Source of the DNA: Verrucomicrobium sp. BvORR034
GTDB lineage: Bacteria > Verrucomicrobiota > Verrucomicrobiia > Verrucomicrobiales > Verrucomicrobiaceae
Direction of reading: 5' to 3'
DNA: 64,000 bases
NCBI RefSeq assembly: GCF_000739635.1
Contig: NZ_BATQ01000072.1
Span: forward strand, 1-64,000
The notes beneath the pieces were generated by a model. The model had not been told where the DNA came from and did not search any database. It saw only the letters and a program-made list of their open reading frames with translations. Each line of letters starts with the position of its first letter. Position 1 is the stretch's first letter. Below, in pieces: positions 54,045-63,200 of this stretch. The position numbers and the translations under genes were made by a program.

Positions 54045-54440
54045 GAAGCTCGTAGCTGCACTTGTGAAAGTGCGGAAGGGTGGCGTGGCTCAGTGGGGTT
54101 GGCAGCGGGTTCATGGGGGGCAAGCTGCCTGAACGCGTTCTCACGAACGCATCCACGACTGACTCTCATTGACCGCGCAGCGGAAGCTCGTAGCTGCACT
54201 TGTAAAAGTGCGGAAGGGTGTGGCGTTGCCCTGTGGGTAGGCAGCGGGTCATAGGTAGCAAGCTGCCTGAACGCGTTCTCACGAACGCATCCACGACTGA
54301 CTCTCATCGACCGCGCAACGGAAGCTCGTAGCTACACTCGTGAAAGTGCGGAAGGGTGGCGTGGCCCTGTGGGGCAGGCAGCGGGTCCATGGGTGGCAAG
54401 CTGCCTGAACGCGTTCAGACGAACGCATTCACGACTGACA
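54045..54440. repeat. Tandem array: three 138-bp units each with two hairpins
   Basis: Units start at 54045, 54183 and 54321, each beginning GAAGCTCGTAGC; the third is cut at about 120 bp. Hairpin 1 is GCACTT-loop-AAGTGC (54058-54073 and 54196-54211) with loops GTGA and GTAA, both GNRA tetraloops; copy 3 (54334-54349) keeps the GTGA loop but loses two stem pairs. Hairpin 2 is GCGTTC-loop-GAACGC in all three copies, with loop TCAC, TCAC and AGAC. No spacers separate the units, so it is not a CRISPR. The array starts 12 bases after the alpha-2-macroglobulin stop. Confidence 0.92.
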
Positions 54441-54565
54441 CCTCGTTGCCGTCTCTTCTCGCTCACCCAATTCTCTCATTGCCGGGATTTTCTTCCAGCG
54501 GTATGAAAGGGGGCGTCGGGGGCTGGAGTTTTGCCCGTGTCCTCGGTATGCACTGCCCATTTGCC

Positions 54566-55288
54566 ATGAAATCCAATGCCTTGTCATTCCTCACTTCAAT
54601 AGTATGCGGCATGGCGTTGGTAGGTTGCATCGGCCTGCAGAGTCCCAGTGGTCAGGGGCCGCAATGGGCGGCTCGTATGAAGGCCAACTCAGACGCGCGG
54701 AAATCCCAGCAGGCTCAAGCACAAGCAGGTGGGCCGGGAGCCGCGCCAGGCCAGATTGCCCTTGGGCCAGATAGGGTGCCTCTGCCTGGTCAGCCCGCCC
54801 TTCCTCCCGGCGCGGCGGGGGCCGGTGCGACTCAAGACTCCGGTGGTTCAGGCTTCTTTGGCGTGCTCAACAACGGAGATGCCCCCGACATTCCCCAGCG
54901 TCCCAAGTACGACCAGGGGGCGCGACGTCAGCCTATCACGGAGAGTTCTACCACCCTGCTGAGGCAGGAGGTGGCACCGATGGACCCCGTGCACTTTGAC
55001 AAGAAAACGGGCTACCCCATTCGACAGATGGAAACCGGGTACGAAACCCTGCCATTGCCTCGTGAAGGGGCGCAGGTCGGTGCCCAGCTGCCAGCATCCG
55101 CCATCACTCCCGCGTCGGTGGCCCCAGTTGCCATGGACCCCAAGGACATCCGGACGGGCACCCGGAGTACCACCTTCGGCCGGGTGCGCAGCCCCTACCC
55201 ACCGTATTTGGAGCTGGACTCCTCCGGCGTTCTCCCTGGCTCCCTGGCGAGAGACCCCGCCACGGGCAAGGTTTTCCGCATTCCTTAG
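54566..55288 (+). CDS. Lipoprotein with the SPYPPY C-terminal module
   Basis: 240 residues. The lipobox is MALVGC with Cys21. A low-complexity Gln/Ala/Gly/Pro region follows (~45-110). The last ~48 residues include DPKDIRTGTRSTTFGRVRSPYPPYLEL, interrupted by no gap, and end PGSLARDPATGKVFRIP. The same module ends the next gene's product. ATG 54566 was chosen because it begins the signal peptide; frames farther upstream translate the 138-bp repeats. Lipid-anchored; function unknown. Confidence 0.78.
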   Translation: MKSNALSFLTSIVCGMALVGCIGLQSPSGQGPQWAARMKANSDARKSQQAQAQAGGPGAAPGQIALGPDRVPLPGQPALPPGAAGAGATQDSGGSGFFGVLNNGDAPDIPQRPKYDQGARRQPITESSTTLLRQEVAPMDPVHFDKKTGYPIRQMETGYETLPLPREGAQVGAQLPASAITPASVAPVAMDPKDIRTGTRSTTFGRVRSPYPPYLELDSSGVLPGSLARDPATGKVFRIP

Positions 55289-55365
55289 AGACCCAAGGAA
55301 GGGGGAGATTGCGATCCTCAGGTAGATTGAGTTATTTTTGATCTGCTGCGTCCAATCTCTCAACC

Positions 55366-55995
55366 ATGGAGCCCCCCCTTTTTCGATTTTTGAAAATTCC
55401 CGGCCTGTCGGTCCTGTTTCTCGTGACAGGAGTCGGCTGCGTCTATGACCCCTACGACTACTACGAGCCCCCGTCCTACATGGTGGAGCCGGGCCCGGGG
55501 GGCGGCCCGCCCCCCAGTCGCTACAATCAGCGGCAGCGGCATGGTTCAGGCCGCTACTACGACGAAGGCTACCAGTACGGCGACCGCTATGAGCACTCCC
55601 CCCGAAGCAATCGGAGGAGAGATGACTATTACAACTACGGTCCGCGCGGCCCCCGTCATGGCGGGAGGAACGAGTATCTCCGTGACGAGAGGGACGATCG
55701 TGATGAGGAGTGGGATGATGAGCGCCAGCGTTCCACTGGTGAGCCTCAAGAACGCGCTTCGACAGAACCCCAGCCTCAGCCCAGGCTGAGGGATGATGTG
55801 GTGCCCTCCGGTCCCAAGCCGGACACTGGCGCGCCCAAGACGGACCCCAAGGACATCAAGACGGCAACCCGCGCCAAAACCCCAGGCCGTGTGAAGAGCC
55901 CCTATCCACCCTACACGGAACTGGACGTGTCCGGACTCAATCCCGGCTCACTGGCCAAGGATCCCACGAACGGGAAGGTGTTCAGGATTCCGTGA
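55366..55995 (+). CDS. Tyr/Arg-rich lipoprotein with the SPYPPY C-terminal module
   Basis: 209 residues. The lipobox is TGVGC with Cys25. A strongly charged, Tyr/Arg/Asp-rich, probably disordered stretch follows (YDPYDYYEPPSY, RRRDDYYNYGPRGPRHGG, RDERDDRDEEWDDERQR). The C-terminal ~48 residues match the previous gene: DPKDIKTATRAKTPGRV, SPYPPYTELDVSGLNPGSLA, then DPTNGKVFRIP. The two genes are 77 bp apart on the same strand and probably form a unit. I know of no named family. Confidence 0.75.
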   Translation: MEPPLFRFLKIPGLSVLFLVTGVGCVYDPYDYYEPPSYMVEPGPGGGPPPSRYNQRQRHGSGRYYDEGYQYGDRYEHSPRSNRRRDDYYNYGPRGPRHGGRNEYLRDERDDRDEEWDDERQRSTGEPQERASTEPQPQPRLRDDVVPSGPKPDTGAPKTDPKDIKTATRAKTPGRVKSPYPPYTELDVSGLNPGSLAKDPTNGKVFRIP

Positions 55996-56007
55996 GAATA
56001 GGAAGGC

Positions 56008-56052
56008 TAGGAGTTAAGAGTTAGAAGCTCTTCTCCCAACTCCTAACTCCTA
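56008..56052. terminator. Bidirectional hairpin between convergent genes
   Basis: TAGGAGTTAAGAGTT (56008-56022) pairs with AACTCCTAACTCCTA (56038-56052) at 14 of 15 positions, and AGAAGCTCTTCT inside is self-complementary. It lies between two convergent genes. There is no strong T tract, so intrinsic termination is probable but not certain. Its text also resembles the A-rich tail repeats elsewhere. Confidence 0.6.
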
Positions 56053-56062
56053 ACCCTTAACC

Positions 56063-57100
56063 CTATTTCCAAATCATCCCCCAGAGCCGTTTCACCGCTC
56101 CGGGTTCCATTTCCGTGAACTGTTGCCATTCCACCCGGGCTTCAGGGTGGGACGGTTGCAGGTGGATGCCCCAAAGGGGGCGGATGTCATCCGGCAGTGA
56201 GGCGTAGCGGAGGTCGCCCAGCACCTGGGGGTGCTGAGGATGCACGCCCACCCAGTCATCGGAGAAATGGAAGAACCTCTTGATGTCTGAGGCTTGGACC
56301 GAATCTGCCGACAAGCCGAACGCGGCCACCGCGTCGGCCGGGGTGGCAAAGGCGGCATAATGGGGTGGCGAAGGGTTGAGGATCTCAGTCGCGCCCAGAC
56401 CGCAACGAACGGCCATCACCCGCACACCATCGGGATCTCGGATCAATGCCCGCCACACGATGATGTTCGCGATGGAGGGCTTGACCGTGATTTGCACAGG
56501 GGTAGGGGACGTGCCGCCCGATTGCGCAAGCCACTGGCTGACCGCCGTCGATGCCCGATGATGCTGAACGATTGCCAGCCCCAGGTAGAGGCTCACGGAC
56601 GCCAGTCCGAGCGCGGCATGCTTCCGGGCTCCCCTTTGCTTCGTGAGGGCTAGAACTGTCAGCACCAGGAGCGGGAGAGTCAGCAGGGGATCCACCACCG
56701 CCACCCAGTCGAGCGAGACGCGGGCATCGGAAAAGGGCCACCACACCCGGGTGCCGTAGCTGGTCCAGAGGTCGCAGAAAATGTGGCTGAGGCCTGCCAG
56801 CCATGCAGGCAGCAGGAGCGGGGTAACGGCGATGCTGCGACGGGCGACCACCCGGTAGATCAGCCAGACGATGCCAGCCGCCAATGCGGCGATCACGGGT
56901 GAAAACGCCAGGCTGTGGGTGAAGTGCCGATGGTACTCGATGAAAAAGAGCGGATCGGCGGCATTGCGGAGAAAGACGTCCGTATCCGGCAGAAGCCCGG
57001 CCGCCAGCCCCGCCAGGGCGACCTGGCCGCGTGGAGTGTAACGACGTGCGACCACCAGGGCGGTGGCCATGCCAAGAAAGGAGTGGGTGAGGGGATCCAT
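56063..57100 (-). CDS. Membrane-bound metal-dependent hydrolase, YdjM/DUF457 (LexA-binding-like) family
   Basis: 345 residues. MDPLTHSFLGMATALVVARR and a helix with LAAGLLPDTDVFL open the family domain, followed by FFIEYHRHFTHSLAFSPVIA, which carries the conserved HR-x-x-THS motif. Further helices include WLAGLSHIFCDLWTSYGTRV, with conserved His and Asp. The C-terminal ~120 residues are soluble. Members are predicted inner-membrane metal hydrolases; the substrate is unknown. The start is ATG 57100. It overlaps no neighbour. Confidence 0.87.
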   Translation of the reverse strand: MDPLTHSFLGMATALVVARRYTPRGQVALAGLAAGLLPDTDVFLRNAADPLFFIEYHRHFTHSLAFSPVIAALAAGIVWLIYRVVARRSIAVTPLLLPAWLAGLSHIFCDLWTSYGTRVWWPFSDARVSLDWVAVVDPLLTLPLLVLTVLALTKQRGARKHAALGLASVSLYLGLAIVQHHRASTAVSQWLAQSGGTSPTPVQITVKPSIANIIVWRALIRDPDGVRVMAVRCGLGATEILNPSPPHYAAFATPADAVAAFGLSADSVQASDIKRFFHFSDDWVGVHPQHPQVLGDLRYASLPDDIRPLWGIHLQPSHPEARVEWQQFTEMEPGAVKRLWGMIWK

Positions 57101-57338
57101 GGAGCAGGGCGGGGGATTTGCGCTGGGCGCAACCCAAGTCTCGAAACATCTGGAACGAGATTACGCCTTTGCCATCCGTGAAGTGGGAGATTTCGCAGCG
57201 GACGTGCCACCAGCCCCCGGGTGTCACGCGATCTTCAAGCAAACCTGCATGCCCTTGAAGATGAAACGGTCGGATCTTGATCACCCCGCCCTCTGTGGTA
57301 GAATTCAATCATCCGCCCCAGGGAATCCCGGGCATTGC

Positions 57339-58514
57339 ATGTCCCCCCTACTCATGCATCTCCTATCAGGCTGCCCAGCCCTCCATCGTTGGAGTGGTTG
57401 GTCCATGGCTGTGGCGGTCGGAGTGCTCAGTTCCAGTTTGCCAGGGTTGACTGCGGCAGATCTCCCAGCACCTGCCGGGGTGATGGCGTCGTCCACTGTA
57501 TCGCCTACACCACCGCCTCTTACCCTGCTGAGGCCGGATGCTCCTGCCTCCACTCCTGCGGTCGCCCCGGTGCAGCCTCAGGTACCAGCGGCAACCCTTA
57601 CGCCATTTGAGCGCAATCTGCAGCGTGTGTTCGCCAATGACAATGAGGCGGACATCCGGGTGATCTTTGGCTACGACAATTCGGCAGACATCCGCCATGT
57701 GAACGACCCCTTCCGTGCGGAACATTTCATGGACTATCTGAAGAAGGCGGGGTACAAGCCCGTAACGCCGACCGAAGAAAAACGTGAGCAGTTGGGCGTG
57801 ACCGCCGATGCGGGGAATTTGCGTTTGTTTGAGGGTGTCGGCACCAACGGACGCCGGCTCAACATCGCCATGATCTGGAGCGCCCGGACGACGAGCTTTG
57901 CCCGCAACATTGGGGCCGAATATTTGCAGCAGGTGAAATGCAGTGAGGAGGCGCTGAAGTTCATGCAGAAGGCGGCCTCAGAGGCTGAGGTCATGCTGTA
58001 CGTGGGCCATTCCCGCGAAGGCGGCGGCCCCGATACCTTTCCGCCCGAGATCAAGCCGGATGGGGGAAAGTACCTTCACCGGGTGGACTACACTCCGTAC
58101 CGCAACACGCGCCCTGGACTGGCCTCCCTGTCTTCCTCACTTTCCAAGTCCAAGGACAAGCCCTACATCATGAGCTGGGCGTCGTGCAAATCAGACGTCC
58201 ATTTCTCCGGATGGTTTCGCAAAGTGCTGGGGCAGAAGGAGCAGGATACCAGCCTGATCATGTCCACCCGATTTACGACCTTTCACCCGTGGATCGCGGA
58301 GATTGCCGACAACGATGAGGGCCTCATGGCCACCGTGTGCCTGTTGGAAGCTTTCCAGTTCAATCCCTCCCAGGAGGCTTTCGAGCGGCGATTGAAGTTG
58401 TGTGAAATCGACGCAGAGCGCATCTCTGGCAAGCCCGCTTGGCGGGTCAGTTCTGTGCCTGGGGTTTCCGCAGCGACGCCGAATCCTGCTCCCTCAACGG
58501 TGGCGGAGAAATAA
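57339..58514 (+). CDS. Secreted protein with a caspase-like (clan CD) His/Cys pattern
   Basis: About 391 residues. A hydrophobic signal-like segment (WSMAVAVGVLSSSLPGLTAA, ~21-40) and a Pro/Ala/Thr linker precede a globular domain from ~88. In it, VMLYVGHSREGGGPD places His224 after a hydrophobic strand and before Gly-rich text, and KPYIMSWASCKSDVHF places Cys283 after a second strand. This strand-His-Gly / strand-Ala-x-Cys order is the hallmark of caspase-like peptidases. The spacing (59 residues) is within the range of the clan. No named family is recognised, and activity is an inference. The start could also be ATG 57354 or 57405. Confidence 0.65.
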   Translation: MSPLLMHLLSGCPALHRWSGWSMAVAVGVLSSSLPGLTAADLPAPAGVMASSTVSPTPPPLTLLRPDAPASTPAVAPVQPQVPAATLTPFERNLQRVFANDNEADIRVIFGYDNSADIRHVNDPFRAEHFMDYLKKAGYKPVTPTEEKREQLGVTADAGNLRLFEGVGTNGRRLNIAMIWSARTTSFARNIGAEYLQQVKCSEEALKFMQKAASEAEVMLYVGHSREGGGPDTFPPEIKPDGGKYLHRVDYTPYRNTRPGLASLSSSLSKSKDKPYIMSWASCKSDVHFSGWFRKVLGQKEQDTSLIMSTRFTTFHPWIAEIADNDEGLMATVCLLEAFQFNPSQEAFERRLKLCEIDAERISGKPAWRVSSVPGVSAATPNPAPSTVAEK

Positions 58515-58597
58515 CGGGTCGGGCATCATCATGCCTGCGGTTTGAAAATACAAAGGTATGAAACAAACGCCCGGCCCTGCGGCTGGTCAGAGACTTT

Positions 58598-59047
58598 ATG
58601 AAAACCATCGTCGCACTCGTGGACTTCTCGGATCTGACTTTCAAGATCCTCAAGCAAGCCCATAAGCTGGCGCATGCCTTTGGCAGTCACGTCATCGTGG
58701 TGCATGTGGTCCCCAAGGAACCAACGGTGGTGGGCATCGGGGTCGCGTCCCCGACAGTCTTGCGAGAACCCACGGACGAGGAAATAGCGACAGACCGGGA
58801 GAAGCTTGATTCGCTGGGCGAGTCGCTCACCAAGTTCGGGGTGCAGACCACCACCAAGCAACTGCGTGGAGCCACGGTGGAATCCATTGTCGCAGAAGCG
58901 ACCCATCTTCACGCGGATCTCATCTTGATGGGCACCCACGGGCACGGGGCGTTGTACAACTTTCTGGTGGGCACGGCGACGTCAGATGTGCTGAAAAAAG
59001 CGCCGTGCCCGGTGCTCATCGTCCCCTCCACCGCCAAGGATGCGTAG
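58598..59047 (+). CDS. Universal stress protein (UspA family, ATP-binding type)
   Basis: 149 residues, one Usp domain. TIVALVDFSDLTFKILKQAH opens the fold. The ATP-binding motif G-x2-G-x9-G-T is present in GTHGHGALYNFLVGTAT. It ends APCPVLIVPS, the usual last strand. ATP-binding Usp proteins act in stress survival. ATG 58598 gives the family start. The gene stands alone, 83 bp after the caspase-like gene. Confidence 0.95.
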   Translation: MKTIVALVDFSDLTFKILKQAHKLAHAFGSHVIVVHVVPKEPTVVGIGVASPTVLREPTDEEIATDREKLDSLGESLTKFGVQTTTKQLRGATVESIVAEATHLHADLILMGTHGHGALYNFLVGTATSDVLKKAPCPVLIVPSTAKDA

Positions 59048-59079
59048 GGAGCAAGGGTTTCGGCCGGCGGTTTCGAACC

Positions 59080-59694
59080 TCAGGGCTTAGGGGCAATTTT
59101 GGATCCGGTTCGATTGATGATCCGGACCTTCTTCCAATCGGAGACTGACTCGCCAGTCCAGACCAAATACTTCGGCTTGGAGCCAAACAGGCTCTTCTGT
59201 CTCTCGTCAGTCAGCGGGGCCGAACGATAGGTGGCCCTGACTTCCATTTCGCGAATCTCATCGGCCTGCATGGAAAAGGGCAGCACCCACTCGTTGAGAA
59301 AGTCCACGTTCACGAGCAGATCGTCAGCGGGTGCGAGAGCCAAGACCTTGGGGATGCCCATGCCTCCCGTGTAGCTGTAGCCCGTGTGGGCACTGAACAC
59401 CTTGTCGGGTGCGCTGGCCTCTCGAAATTCGATGCACATCGCATCATCTCCTTCCGGGCAGTAGGGACGCCAGAGCAGCAATGCCTGCTGGGTAGTGTTG
59501 GAAATCTTCAGGTGGATGTGGGTGTGCGGCTTAAAGAGGATGATTTCCAGGTGGTGCGCCTCTGCCGATGCGGCGGAAAGCCCGTGGGAATCGTGGATGG
59601 CCACGGTGATGGCGCTTGTGGGAGGCGGCTCTGCGGCGTGGGCCAGCCCTGCTGCACAGATGAGAATGGCGAGGAATCTGGAGGTTGCATTCAT
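59080..59694 (-). CDS. Secreted protein of unknown function
   Basis: 204 residues. A clear signal peptide (FLAILICAAGLAHA) ends near residue 20. The mature part is strand-rich (LEIILFKPHTHIHLKISNTT, LLWRPYCPEGDDAMCIEFRE, LLVNVDFLNEWVLPF) and could form an immunoglobulin-like or bulb-type sandwich. No motif recognised. ATG 59694 was chosen because the signal peptide begins there. It converges with the UspA gene. Confidence 0.6.
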   Translation of the reverse strand: MNATSRFLAILICAAGLAHAAEPPPTSAITVAIHDSHGLSAASAEAHHLEIILFKPHTHIHLKISNTTQQALLLWRPYCPEGDDAMCIEFREASAPDKVFSAHTGYSYTGGMGIPKVLALAPADDLLVNVDFLNEWVLPFSMQADEIREMEVRATYRSAPLTDERQKSLFGSKPKYLVWTGESVSDWKKVRIINRTGSKIAPKP

Positions 59695-59769
59695 GACTTT
59701 GTTATGGGCTTCACGGGCAAGGTTGGGTTCCCTTGGAAGTTTGCTGGAGTGTCGGCTAGACGTTCGCAT

Positions 59770-59901
59770 TGAACATCCCTGAATGAATCGGGCCTACAGC
59801 CCTGAGCATCTCTAGGTCCTGATAACCTGAGGCGATGCCCCCAGGCTGGAATGAAGCCGGGCCGTTGGCCCTCAGTTTCCGCGTTGTTCCAGATAGTGCC
59901 A
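59770..59901. repeat. Dispersed-type sequence between two small genes
   Basis: GGGCC-GTT-GGCCC (near 59864) and GGGC-CTACA-GCCC (near 59794) are small hairpins in text resembling the GGCC-core dispersed repeats known from Planctomycetes and Verrucomicrobia. Not alignable to 1488-1555 over its full length. Confidence 0.4.
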
Positions 59902-60210
59902 CTACTCCGACGGTAGAGTACACCAAACCTCTGTGCCCGGAGGCGCTTCGTCTTTGGAAAGTCCGCGCACGAAAACCGGGAAGTAAGGATTTTGGAGATT
60001 CAGTCCCAGAGCCTCGTCAAAGGCGTTCACGATGAGGTCAGAGCCATTTGGCCGGTGCAGCCGCAACTTCGTTCCGGCAAGAGTGCTCAGTGGTGCTCCC
60101 TCGCGCAGAAAGCCGGGAGTGAGGATGATACCACGCCCTTCGACGACAAATGCCTCCTGCACGACGAAGAGCAGGTGTTCGGGCTCTGGTGAACTTAGGT
60201 TGAACTGCAT
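59902..60210 (-). CDS. Small beta-barrel-like protein of unknown function
   Basis: 102 residues. The core GRGIILTPGFLREGAPLSTL, then TKLRLHRPNGSDLIV and PVFVRGLSKDEAPPGTEVWC, gives a strand order resembling domain 2 of translation GTPases (EF-Tu-like barrels) without a GTPase domain. Stand-alone barrels of this kind are known but poorly studied. The ATG at 60210 is 64 bp from the end of the oxoprolinase gene on the same strand, so co-transcription is possible. Confidence 0.6.
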   Translation of the reverse strand: MQFNLSSPEPEHLLFVVQEAFVVEGRGIILTPGFLREGAPLSTLAGTKLRLHRPNGSDLIVNAFDEALGLNLQNPYFPVFVRGLSKDEAPPGTEVWCTLPSE

Positions 60211-60274
60211 GCTGGATTTTATGCCATTTTGCTGGGGCAGTAGATCCTCCTGCCAATGTCCTCGACGACCTCAC

Positions 60275-63200
60275 TCACACTTCTCCCCATCCGCCACCAC
60301 CGGGAGTTTCCATGATCGTGCGATCGCCCGGTTGGACGGTGAAGGTGGTGCTGGAGGGAAGCTCCTCGGGGGCTCCGCCATCGGCGGGCACCAGGGTTTG
60401 ACGGCCGCACGATCCCGGCCCGCCTCCCCGCAGTCCGTAGGGGGCTGTCACCCGGTGCTGGGTGAGGACGGAGACGGTGAGGGGTTCGAGGAACTCAAAC
60501 TCCCGCACGACGCCGTCTCCGCCGGAGTGAATGCCATGACCGCCTGAGCCGCTTCGGATGGCAAACTGATGAAGCCGCACGGGGTAACGGCGCTCAATCA
60601 CCTCCACATCGGTGATGGCGGTGTTGGTCATGTGACTGTGCAGGGCGCTGCCGCCTGCGTGGCCTTCTGAAGCTCCGGTGCCGCCGCAGAGGGTTTCATA
60701 GTAGCCGAAACGGGTGTTTCCAAAGAGGAAGTTGTTCATGGTTCCCTGGCTGCAGGCTTGCCCGCCCAGCGCCTTCAGCAGCGTGTCCACTACGCGCTGG
60801 CTGACCTCCGTGTTGCCTCCCACCACGGCTGGCGGGGGGCCGTCATTGAAGTTGGGATTAAGGAAACTTCCCTCCGGTAGGATCATTTCCACATCTTCCA
60901 GCAGGCCTTCATTGAGGGGCAGATCCTCCTGCAGCACGAGCCGCAGGACATAGAGCACGGCGCTGCTGACGATGGCGGGCGTTGCATTCAGATTTCCTGG
61001 ATGCTGTGACCCTGAGCCGCTGAAGTCCAGTCGGAGCCTGCCATCCTCCATTGAAAGTCGTACTCGGATGGTGCGCCCGTCATCCAGAGGTTCCTCCGCC
61101 TCGCCTGCGGGGATGCGGTCCAGAAAGGCCCGCATGATGCGGCTGGACTGGTCCAGGATGAGCTGCATCTGCTGCGGCAGGACGGCAGGGGCTGCACCGT
61201 CAGGAATCAGGCCCAGCAGACGCTCCGCCCCCAGTAGATTGGCAGCCAGTTGGGCCTGCAGGTCGGCCAGATTGTCTTCCACCGAGCGCGTCGGGTGGGG
61301 GGCCGTCGTGAGCAGACTGCGGATCTCCTCCCACAAAACCTCTCCGTCCCGCCGGAGGTACTGGGGGAAGATGACCACCCCTTCCTCGGGGAGCGTGCGG
61401 GCATTGGCCGGCATGGAGCCTGGGGAAAGCCCGCCAATTTCTGCATGGTGGGCGCGGTTGGCCACGAAGCCAAGCAGGTTCGAGGAGGCATCGAACACCG
61501 GGGTGATGAGGGTCACGTCTGGCAGGTGAGAGCCGCCGAATGCAGGGTGATTCGTGATGATGGTGTCCCCAGGTTGCACGGGGCAGATCTTCAGCACCTC
61601 TCGCACACACACACCCAGGGCACCCAGATGGACGGGGATATGGGGGGCGCTGACCACCAGACGGCCTTCAGGTGAAAGCAGGGCGCAGGAGTAGTCGAGC
61701 CGTTCACGAATGTTGGTGGACAGGGCGGTGCGACGCAGCAGGGCTCCCATGTCCTCCACGATGCTGGTGAAGCGATGCCGGAACAGGTCCGAAGGAACGG
61801 ATCCTGAGCCGCTCTCTTCCCTGGTGGCCTCCCGCTTGAGCACCCAGCCCAGAGCAGGCTGGTCCTGAGCTGTCCAGCCCGATGCCACCAGCAGGGTGCT
61901 AAAGGCGTCCTGCACCAGCGCCGGACCGGTCACGGGTGCGAGCAGGGCAGCGCGATCAGACGACTTGGCGGGAGCGGGGACCGCACCCGTGGCAATGACG
62001 CGCAGGCTGACCAGTTCCACCGGCTTGGTGGAAGGCGGAGCATAGCTGAAGAGGTGGGTGTATCGGATGGCGAAATCTCGTGCCAGGTTTGAGGAGTCCA
62101 CAAACTCGATCTGCAACGGGGTGTCCTGGCCTCGCAGGCGCAGCTCGGCCAGTTGGCGGAGGGTGCTTCCCTGGCCTCCATCCGGGAGCTCGGACCGGGC
62201 GTCTGCCGCCAAACTGGCCAGCAAATCGGGCAAAGTAGTGGCCATGTCTTCCAGTGGTTGCAGTACTTGTTTTTCCGCGAACTTCTCTGGCATCGCCTCC
62301 TGCAGGCCCACGGCGCTCAGGATCCCGGCGTGGTGTGGTGCGAGCACGGTGGTCATGCCCAGCCTCGCTGCGACGTCGCAGGCGTGTTGGGGGCCGGCAC
62401 CGCCAAAGGCGAGCAGCGCATATTCCGCCGGATCATAGCCTTCCAGCACGGAGATCTTCCGGATCGCATCCGCCATGCGCTCGGTGGCGAGCGCCAGCAA
62501 CTGGAGCAGCAATTCCTCCCGGGTGATCGGATCTTGAAGCTGGGCCTGACTGGCGGCCAGCAGTTCCTGCAGCCGGGCCTCCGCAGCATCCAGACTGAGG
62601 GGGATGGGAGCCCGGGAAGGGTCAAAGCGTCCCAGCAGCAGATTCACATCCGTGATGGCCAGAGGGCCACCTTTGCCATAGCAGGCGGGGCCGGGATCAG
62701 AGCCCGCACTTTGCGGACCCACCGCCAGTCCTTGCGGAGTGAGGTGGCAAATGGATCCGCCACCCGCGGCGACGGTTTCTATGGCCACGCTGGGGCTCAG
62801 CAACGTGATGCCACCCACCGACTGGGTGAAGCGGTAGGCCACCGCACCATCCAGTCGCGCCACGTCGGTGCTGGTTCCGCCCATGTCGAAGGTGATGATG
62901 CGGGAGTAGCCCAGCCTCTGCGCGGCATGCAAAGCCCCGAGCGCGCCCGCGGCGGGGCCGCTCAGCAGCAGGTCCTTTGGCTGAATGGTGGCGGAGGGCT
63001 CCAGTGCTGCCGCACTCGTCATGAGGGACAGAGGCACAGTGTCGTGTCCCTCTGCGATGGGTGTGGCCACATCGCGAATGAACTGCTCGACGGGTCCCGT
63101 CAGATAAGCATTGGCCACTGCGCTCTGGGCCCGGGGGAGAATGCGGATGAAGGGGGCGAGGCGGCTGCTCAGGGAGACGTGTTGAAAGCCGCACTCCAGC

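Noticed and set aside
54045-54440. Direct repeats suggesting a CRISPR array
   Set aside because: Units are 138 bp and contiguous with no unique spacers; no cas genes are nearby.
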